From: Fuscovulum ytuae
Lineage (GTDB): Bacteria; Pseudomonadota; Alphaproteobacteria; Rhodobacterales; Rhodobacteraceae
DNA length: 64,000 nucleotides
NCBI RefSeq assembly: GCF_029953595.1
Contig: NZ_CP124537.1
Coordinates: 1-64,000 of the forward strand
Direction: 5' to 3'
Shown: one piece after another, positions 58,459 through 64,000 of the stretch
Layout of the letters: every line of letters begins with the position of its first letter
How positions within the stretch are numbered: the first letter of the stretch is position 1
Program-made: the position numbers and the translations under genes
The notes under the pieces: generated by a model
The model's database searches: none
Seen by the model: only the letters and a program-made list of their open reading frames with translations
What the model was told of the DNA's origin: nothing

Positions 58459-59270
58459 TGCGCATCGCGCGCGCCGAGGAATTGCCGCTTATCCTAGATT
58501 GGGCCGCCGCCGAAGGATGGAACCCCGGTCTTGACGATGCAGGGGCCTTTTATGCGGCTGATCCAGAGGGGTTCTTTGTGGCGGAACGCGAAGGTGTTCC
58601 GGTTGCCGCGATTTCAGTTGTCAATCATGACCCGTATCATGCCTTTCTCGGACTTTATATTTGCCATCCCGCTTGGCGGGGAAAAGGTATTGGGCATGCT
58701 CTTTGGACCCATGCCCTTGCACATGCCGAAGGACGCAGCATCGGGCTTGATGGGGTAGCGGCTCAGCAGGCGAATTATGCGAAATCGGGTTTTGTCCGCC
58801 ATGGTGCGACGCAGCGTTTTGTCGGAACGCTTGTGGCCGAGGCGCATCCCCGCATCCGCCTTGTCACCTTAGCGGATCTTCCCGCCCTGATCGCATTTGA
58901 TCATGCGGCGGGTGGGGTCCATCGTCCTGCATTCCTGACGGCATGGCTTACCCCGACGGCCACACGACGCGCTGTCATGTTCGATGATGGCACTGGCTTT
59001 GCTGTCATCCGCACCTGCCGTGAAGGCACGAAGGTCGGCCCGATCCTTGCGCCTGATGCCCTTGCGGCCCTTGCACTTGCCCAAACTGCGGTGGACCTTC
59101 TGCCGGCCGCTTCAACAGCCATTGATTTGCCCGAACAGAATGCCAGCTTGCGCGATGCCCTGATCGCCCACGGTTTCACCCTTGGGTTCGAGACGGCCCG
59201 CATGTATCGCGGCCCCGCCCCGGCCAGCGATCCCCGGCTTGCCGCCATCGCGACGATGGAATTGGGCTGA
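58455..59270 (+). CDS. two-domain GNAT family N-acetyltransferase
   Basis: Protein of 271 residues. The N-terminal GNAT domain shows the acetyl-CoA loop in HPAWRGKGIGHALWTHAL (about 72-89); after residue 130 a second, degenerate GNAT-like domain follows (resembling Acetyltransf_18), with FDDGTGFAVIRTCREGTKVGPI. Co-transcribed with the GntR regulator. Acceptor is unknown; it may acetylate the amine brought in by the adjacent importer. Confidence 0.87.
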   Translation: MMRIARAEELPLILDWAAAEGWNPGLDDAGAFYAADPEGFFVAEREGVPVAAISVVNHDPYHAFLGLYICHPAWRGKGIGHALWTHALAHAEGRSIGLDGVAAQQANYAKSGFVRHGATQRFVGTLVAEAHPRIRLVTLADLPALIAFDHAAGGVHRPAFLTAWLTPTATRRAVMFDDGTGFAVIRTCREGTKVGPILAPDALAALALAQTAVDLLPAASTAIDLPEQNASLRDALIAHGFTLGFETARMYRGPAPASDPRLAAIATMELG

Positions 59271-59291
59271 CGCCGCCAAGCAACTGCCGTT

Positions 59292-59987
59292 TCATTCCTG
59301 AAGCGCCCGGCCACGATGCCCGATTGGGCGCAGGGGCGGTGGCGGAGGGAGAAGGGCGCGGATATCGGCGAATGGGAAACGTGGCTCGAAACGAAACGCC
59401 TCGGCCCGGGCTTCGGGAGGGGCGTTGCACTCGCCAGCCCGAAATGCCGCTTGGCGGTTCGCCATTGCCACGAAGCGTGTGGGGTCTTGGCTGGTATGGG
59501 CAAGGATCGCGGCCTCTTTCGCGTCCCAATGGGCCGTGACATCCACCCAATGCGTTGGTGTGAAGCCTGTTCCGTTCAAGCTATCCATGAAAAGGACAGG
59601 TGCCGAGAAACCGGCCGCCTGCAACACAGCCATCGACAGGGCGCGATGATCGCCGTGATAGTCGTTCGGCGCATGGGTCAAGATCAGGTCTGCCGCAGTG
59701 TCTTGGATCATCCCCTTAAGACACTCTTCCAGTTCCGCATCGGCGCGCAGTTCACCATCTGGGAAGCCAAGTATGATCGGCCCCCCCGCCCCAAGTGGCG
59801 ACAAGGCCAAAGCTGTTTCCTCTGCTCGAATTGCGGGCAGGTCACTGGCGGGCAATGTGCCCCCCTTGGCACCGTCGGTCGCAACGGCCAAGGTCAGATG
59901 AGCCCCCATCGCAGCCCAAGCCGACAAGGTGCCAAAGGCGAAGATCTCCAGATCGTCGGGATGCGCGCCAATGGCCAATATGCGCAA
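59292..59987 (-). CDS. PIG-L family deacetylase
   Basis: Protein of 231 residues beginning RILAIGAHPDDLEI with the zinc-binding HPDD motif at 9-12 and a later NDYHGDHRAL metal/catalytic segment, as in GlcNAc-PI deacetylase, MshB and BshB. TTG at 59987 is the best start: GGAGGG stands six bases ahead and the N-terminus is normal. It lies 2 bp after the glycosidase stop, so it should act on the same imported compound, probably removing an N-acetyl group from an amino sugar. Confidence 0.9.
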   Translation of the reverse strand: MRILAIGAHPDDLEIFAFGTLSAWAAMGAHLTLAVATDGAKGGTLPASDLPAIRAEETALALSPLGAGGPIILGFPDGELRADAELEECLKGMIQDTAADLILTHAPNDYHGDHRALSMAVLQAAGFSAPVLFMDSLNGTGFTPTHWVDVTAHWDAKEAAILAHTSQDPTRFVAMANRQAAFRAGECNAPPEARAEAFRFEPRFPFADIRALLPPPPPLRPIGHRGRALQE

Positions 59988-59989
59988 AT

Positions 59990-61249
59990 TCAGCCCTCCA
60001 TCGACAGGAATTCCAGCACCATCGCCGCGGTCCAAGTGAAGCGCCCTCCGCCTAGCGGTTCGCCCGATTGCGGGTCGTAATATTCAGCGAAGCCGTTTTC
60101 CCGGATCAGATCAAGCGAGGATGCGGTGATCCGTGCAGCGGCATCGGCCTGTCCGGCGCGGGCAAGCCCGTCGGCGATCATGTAATTCACGACCAGCCAA
60201 ACCGGACCGCGCCAATACCGTTTCGCATCAAAGCGCGGGTCTTGCGGCGGATGGCTGGCCACCCGATAGCGGGTGGCATGCCGATCAATGGTTTCGGCAA
60301 TGATTGCGGCCCGGTCGGCCGGAATGGCACAGAAGGCCGCCAACAGCCCGCCGACGGAGGCGCTGTCAATCAACTGGCCTGTCACACGGTCACGGGCCAG
60401 ATATTGGCCATGATCGGGGGACCAAAGCCCCTCCATCGCCGCCAAGCCACGAGCGGCAAAGGCGCGGTTTTCGGCAGCGAGGTCCGACCTGCCCAGCGTT
60501 TCGGCCAGATCGGCCAGATCGGCGCAGGCGCGAAGAAGGATGGCGTTGAAGCCGGGATCAACCACCTGAAACGGTGAGGCGTCATGCAGGCGCGCAGTAT
60601 CCCATTGCAAAGCCCGGAAATGTTCCACCAGCCACAGATAGCGGTCATATTGCGCCTTTGTCGGGCGGTGGGCCGGATCGGCATGCTGTGTATCGCGCCG
60701 AGTATAGGGGGCGATGCCATCTGTTGGTACCCGGTCAAAAGGAATGTCCCAGTCGATGGAATTGTCGCGTCCGGATTCCCATGGATGGATGATGGCGACC
60801 AGCCCTTCGCCTTTTGGATCGCGGGTGGCAAAGAACCAACGATGCCAAGCAGCAATCTTGGGCAAGAGTGCAGCCGCGCGCGGGGCAACTTGTGCCGGGT
60901 CCGCCGCCCTGTCGAAAAGGCGTTTCAACGCAAATCCCGCCACGGCGGGTTGGGTGATGCCCGAGGTTGGCACGGGCCGATCCGTTGCCCAGATATCCGG
61001 CCCGGGGAAATACCCGTCATCTTTCTGGTGAAAGACGATATGCGGCACCATTCCGCAGGGCCATTGATGTTCGAACAGCGTCTCGATTTCGGTCCAAGCG
61101 CGGTTTTCGTCAAAATGGCGTTGGCCCAAAGCTGTCAGGCAACTGTCCCAATTCCATTGAAAGGGATAAAGGCCTTTGGTGGGCACGGTATAGGTGCCGC
61201 GATCATTCTCGCGCAGGATGTCAATTGCGTTTTGCGAGATCGAGGTCAT
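59990..61249 (-). CDS. GH63-like glycoside hydrolase (alpha/alpha barrel)
   Basis: Protein of 419 residues with no signal peptide. GLYPFQWNWDSCLTALG near residues 26-42, IHPWESGRDNSIDWD, FNAILLRACADLADLAE, DSASVGGLLA and YWRGPVWLVVNYMIADGL are the conserved stretches of the trehalase/GH63 (MGH1-type) clan. Small cytoplasmic members include glucosylglycerate and mannosylglycerate hydrolases. ATG 61249 overlaps the ATPase stop (ATGA). It probably cleaves the glycoside imported by the ABC system of the same operon. Confidence 0.88.
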   Translation of the reverse strand: MTSISQNAIDILRENDRGTYTVPTKGLYPFQWNWDSCLTALGQRHFDENRAWTEIETLFEHQWPCGMVPHIVFHQKDDGYFPGPDIWATDRPVPTSGITQPAVAGFALKRLFDRAADPAQVAPRAAALLPKIAAWHRWFFATRDPKGEGLVAIIHPWESGRDNSIDWDIPFDRVPTDGIAPYTRRDTQHADPAHRPTKAQYDRYLWLVEHFRALQWDTARLHDASPFQVVDPGFNAILLRACADLADLAETLGRSDLAAENRAFAARGLAAMEGLWSPDHGQYLARDRVTGQLIDSASVGGLLAAFCAIPADRAAIIAETIDRHATRYRVASHPPQDPRFDAKRYWRGPVWLVVNYMIADGLARAGQADAAARITASSLDLIRENGFAEYYDPQSGEPLGGGRFTWTAAMVLEFLSMEG

Positions 61250-62283
61250 GTCAGGGCCTTCTGTGTTTCGGGATCAAACCACCGGATGCGGTCTTGTAGG
61301 GGCGCAAGGTGAAGTCGGTCACCCGGGATGGGGGTAAGCGTGCTGTCCAGAATGACGCGGAAAGGGTGTCCGTCCGCGACGCATGTGACAAGGGTATGGG
61401 GGCCAAGCGGTTCGACCACCCGAACCTCTGCGGGAATTCCCTGTTCAGCGGGGTGCAGGTCTTCAGGACGGATGGCGAATTCGGCGGCCCCTGCAGAAGG
61501 CCCGGCAAAGGTCTGACCCGCCACCTGCCACTGGCCATCCCCTGCGGCCTTGGCAGGCAGAAAGTTCATCGGCGGGTTGCCGATGAAACTGCCCACAAAG
61601 CGTGTCGCTGGGTTGCGGTAGACTTGCACGGGATCTGCGGCCTGCAGGATATGCCCGCCATTCATGACGCTGATCCGGTCGGCCAGGCTCATGGCTTCGA
61701 CCTGGTCATGTGTGACGTAGATGGTGGTGGTCTTTGATGCCGCCAGAACGCCCTTGAGTTCCGCCCGCATTTCAAGGCGCAACAGCGCGTCCAGATTGGA
61801 AAGCGGTTCGTCCATAAGGATCACGTCAGGTTCCATGGCCAAGGCACGTGCGACGGCGACGCGTTGCCGCTGACCACCCGAAAGCTGTCCTGAATAGCGC
61901 TTTAGCAACTGTTCGATATGCATCAGTTCGGCGGTTTTCGTCACGCGGCGTTCGACTTCGGCTTGAGGCATTTTCTTCATGCGCAAACCAAAGGCGATGT
62001 TTTCGTAAACCGTCAGATGCGGGAAAACCGCATAGTTCTGAAACACCATCGCGATCCCGCGTTCGCGGGCCGGAAGATGATCGACCCGGCGCCCGCCGAT
62101 CCAGACCTCGCCCGCGCTGGGTGTTTCCAGCCCTGCGATGATGCGCAAGAGCGTGGTCTTTCCGCAGCCCGACGCACCCAGCAGCACCATGAATTCCTGA
62201 TCCGCGATGGTCAGATCAATGGAATGCAGCGCGGTGAAGGCTCCGAAGGACTTGGCAACGCCTTTAATTTCGATAACGGCCAT
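61246..62283 (-). CDS. carbohydrate ABC transporter ATPase (MalK/UgpC/MsmK type)
   Basis: Protein of 345 residues. Walker A GASGCGKT at 36-43, signature LSGGQRQR, Walker B VILMDEPLSNLD, switch IYVTHDQVEAM and a C-terminal regulatory domain with MNFLPAK and FAIRPEDLHPAE. ATG 62283 gives the standard MAVIEIKGVAKSFG start; an upstream extension to 62589 is antiphase to the permease gene and is rejected. Confidence 0.93.
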   Translation of the reverse strand: MAVIEIKGVAKSFGAFTALHSIDLTIADQEFMVLLGASGCGKTTLLRIIAGLETPSAGEVWIGGRRVDHLPARERGIAMVFQNYAVFPHLTVYENIAFGLRMKKMPQAEVERRVTKTAELMHIEQLLKRYSGQLSGGQRQRVAVARALAMEPDVILMDEPLSNLDALLRLEMRAELKGVLAASKTTTIYVTHDQVEAMSLADRISVMNGGHILQAADPVQVYRNPATRFVGSFIGNPPMNFLPAKAAGDGQWQVAGQTFAGPSAGAAEFAIRPEDLHPAEQGIPAEVRVVEPLGPHTLVTCVADGHPFRVILDSTLTPIPGDRLHLAPLQDRIRWFDPETQKALT

Positions 62284-62291
62284 ATGTCCTC

Positions 62292-63110
62292 CTAACGGTT
62301 CGCGATGCCCCAGAGCGCAAAGAGGTATTTGCGAACGACGAAGATGAAGATGAGTGCTGGCAGAACCAGCGCAGCGCCCCCGGCGAATTTCAGAGGCAGC
62401 GGTGAGACGTCCAGGGATTGCAGCAAGAACGCCGTCAGTGTGCGGTTTTCGATTGTCAGGACGGCGGCGGCGAATACCTCGTTCCAGCTGATGACGAAGG
62501 CAAAGACGGCGCTGGCGGCGATGCCGGGGGCGGCCAGTGGAAGGATCACCTTTGTAAAGGCCTGAAGTCGGGTGCAGCCAAGCGTCCATGCCGCCTCTTC
62601 GAGTTCGAGGGGAATGCCGGAAAACAGCGAAAAGGTGATCAGAACAGCGAAAGGCAGGGCCAGCGTCGTATGGACAAGGGCCAGACCGAAGATCGTGTCA
62701 TCAAGCCCGGTACGGATGAACATCACCGCAAGTGGCAAGGCCAGCAGCGGCAAGGGGAAGGCCCGCGTCATCACCACAAGGAAGCGGAAGACCTCTTTCC
62801 CCGGAAAATCGAAGCGCGACAGCGCATAACCCGCAGGTGCGCCGATGCCGATGGAAAGGACCATGGTCACCGCTGCGACCTTGACCGAATTCCAAAGCGC
62901 CTCAACCACCCCTGAAAATCCGAAAAAGAACGACAGGGATTCGATATCAAAAGAAGGAAAGAAGGATTTCGGGAATGCCGTCACCTCGTCTGGGGCGGAT
63001 AGGGCATTGACGAAAAGCAGCCAGATCGGTGCCAGAACCCAGACGATCAGTAGGGCGGTTCCTGCGATAAAGACGCGATTTCCCGCGCGGCGGATGTTCG
63101 GATCGGTCAT
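62292..63110 (-). CDS. carbohydrate ABC permease, MalG-like
   Basis: Protein of 272 residues with six helices, N-WLLFVNALS after the first helix (typical P-x-x-W-x-L/F-x-x-S), the EAA loop LEEAAWTLGCTRLQAFTKVILPLAAPG (broken as L-E-E-A-A-W-T-L-G-C-T) and a VVRKYLFALWGIA end. Start ATG 63110 overlaps the partner permease by 4 bp. Confidence 0.93.
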   Translation of the reverse strand: MTDPNIRRAGNRVFIAGTALLIVWVLAPIWLLFVNALSAPDEVTAFPKSFFPSFDIESLSFFFGFSGVVEALWNSVKVAAVTMVLSIGIGAPAGYALSRFDFPGKEVFRFLVVMTRAFPLPLLALPLAVMFIRTGLDDTIFGLALVHTTLALPFAVLITFSLFSGIPLELEEAAWTLGCTRLQAFTKVILPLAAPGIAASAVFAFVISWNEVFAAAVLTIENRTLTAFLLQSLDVSPLPLKFAGGAALVLPALIFIFVVRKYLFALWGIANR

Positions 63111-63949
63111 ATCCGCGCCCCCTTCGGCACATGCAAGAGGCGTAGGATCAACACGGTGAAGGCCACCGAAATACCTAGGATCACCATGGCAAAGGCGGCC
63201 GCGATTCCGCGATCCTGCATGGCAAATTGCCAATGATAGGTTTCCGACATCAGGACCGGGAATTGAGTCCCGCCCAAGGCGACGACCACGGCGAACACCT
63301 CAAAGGCAAGGATCACGCGCAGGATCAGCGCGGTCTGCAAGCTGGGCCGGAGCATCGGAAGGGTGACGCGAACAAAACGCTGCCAGCGGGTCGCGCCGAA
63401 TACCTCGGCTGCCTCGCCGTATTCTTTCGGGATAAGCCCCAACCCGGCAACAAGGATCACCATCATGATTGCGGTTGCGCGCCATACCTCGGCCAGAACG
63501 ATGGCGATGAAGATCACCCACAGGTTCTGATAGCCAAGCAACAGGATCGGCGCTTCCACAATGCCGAGGCCAACGAGAAGGCTATTCAGGAAGCCAGACT
63601 GTTCAAAAACCGAAAGCCAGATCAGTCCTGCGGCCAGATCAGAAATCCCAAGTGGAATGGCAAAGACATAAAGGATGACGGAACGACCCCGCTGGAGCTT
63701 TGCCACGATCGACGCCATGGTCAGCGCCATCGCAAGCTGGATCGGGACAACGACTGCGGCCAAGAGCATCGTGTTCCAGAATGCTGTGCCGAATTTCCAG
63801 TGACCTGCCATCCGGCGAAAGTTTTCAAGGCTATAGGCCCCGTCCCGCGTCACACTGTCGATGGCGACCAGCGTGAAGGGATAAAGGAAGAACAGGCATA
63901 AAAAGGCCGTGGCTGGCAAGAGCAGCAAATAGGGCAGCATGCGCGGCAT
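63107..63949 (-). CDS. carbohydrate ABC permease, MalF-like
   Basis: Protein of 280 residues with LPYLLLLPATAFLCLFFLYPF as first helix (split at L-P-A-T) and YGEAAEVFGATRWQRFVRVTLP as the EAA loop. First permease of the operon; the gene for the periplasmic binding protein is expected just upstream, beyond the right edge of the window, because a hairpin of the type that follows binding-protein genes precedes this start. Confidence 0.93.
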   Translation of the reverse strand: MPRMLPYLLLLPATAFLCLFFLYPFTLVAIDSVTRDGAYSLENFRRMAGHWKFGTAFWNTMLLAAVVVPIQLAMALTMASIVAKLQRGRSVILYVFAIPLGISDLAAGLIWLSVFEQSGFLNSLLVGLGIVEAPILLLGYQNLWVIFIAIVLAEVWRATAIMMVILVAGLGLIPKEYGEAAEVFGATRWQRFVRVTLPMLRPSLQTALILRVILAFEVFAVVVALGGTQFPVLMSETYHWQFAMQDRGIAAAFAMVILGISVAFTVLILRLLHVPKGARI

Positions 63950-63973
63950 GGCCGGACCTCGTCAGGAAAGGGT

Positions 63974-64000
63974 CTGGGGCACGGGTGGACCGTGCCCCAG
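63974..64000 (-). terminator. hairpin upstream of the sugar permease genes
   Basis: CTGGGGCACGG / CCGTGCCCCAG, a perfect 11-bp stem with a 5-nt loop, 24 bp before the permease start and cut exactly at the window edge. Same position and style as the hairpins after four binding-protein genes elsewhere in the window. Confidence 0.6.

Noticed and set aside
1-64000. tRNA, rRNA, CRISPR arrays and insertion sequences
   Set aside because: None recognised on either strand; no transposase gene or regular spacer-repeat pattern was seen.

Overview
The window is a GC-rich segment (coding density near 95%, many ATGA/GTGA stop-start overlaps) that reads like an alphaproteobacterial megaplasmid or chromid, most likely from the Rhodobacteraceae/Paracoccaceae. 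Pointers are the DnaA-like replication initiator with a divergent parAB pair, the DUF1403-scpB-recombinase plasmid backbone, and the load of ABC/TRAP uptake systems, 6-hydroxynicotinate reductase, UPF0280 and TAXI genes. I saw no rRNA, tRNA, CRISPR array or insertion sequence.

Layout. (1) 1-2285: a possible gene tail, a tiny leader ORF, an orphan LiaS/NarX-type histidine kinase and a TetR regulator. (2) 2321-13250, minus: one tightly overlapped operon with a trimethylamine dehydrogenase-like flavoprotein, an MttB-family methyltransferase, a CocE-type serine hydrolase and a complete peptide-type ABC importer; the TetR gene may be its last cistron. (3) 13333-19767: replication and maintenance block with the DnaA-like initiator, a 464-bp intergenic region holding repeats and nested inverted repeats, parA-parB with a strong terminator, three copies of a perfect TTTCCCCGCGGGGAA palindrome (candidate parS), a tyrosine recombinase with a dif-like site before its start, DUF1403 and scpB. 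(4) 19830-23692: SH3 lipoprotein, then a gluconate/sugar-acid cluster (LacI regulator, gluconokinase, SDR dehydrogenase, gluconolactonase) with two LacI-type operators and a decayed Gfo/Idh/MocA remnant. (5) 23661-29371: LysR regulator divergent from an orphan peptide-type binding protein, a glucarate-dehydratase-like enolase-superfamily enzyme, an Ldh-family dehydrogenase and a PhnD-like protein without a signal peptide.

(6) 29405-46180: the most interesting part. A MarR gene is divergent from a molybdenum hydroxylase (FAD subunit plus fused 2Fe-2S/Mo subunit), 6-hydroxynicotinate reductase, UPF0280, an AA_synth (DUF1185) protein and a polytopic membrane protein, followed by a Liv-type ABC transporter and an ATP-dependent hydantoinase/oxoprolinase pair, ended by a terminator. 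I read this as a pathway that imports an N-heteroaromatic acid, hydroxylates it next to nitrogen, reduces the ring and opens the resulting lactam at the cost of ATP. (7) 46193-52763: DctB/DctD two-component pair next to a TAXI-type TRAP transporter. (8) 52849-59270: a polyamine/opine-type ABC importer with an Asp/Glu (hydantoin) racemase, divergent from a GntR regulator and a GNAT acetyltransferase. (9) 59292-64000: the downstream part of a carbohydrate ABC importer operon with a GH63-like glycosidase and a PIG-L deacetylase; its binding-protein gene should lie just past the right edge.

A theme that runs through the window is a GC-rich hairpin directly 3' of binding-protein genes inside operons, which would explain high binding-protein expression relative to membrane subunits.
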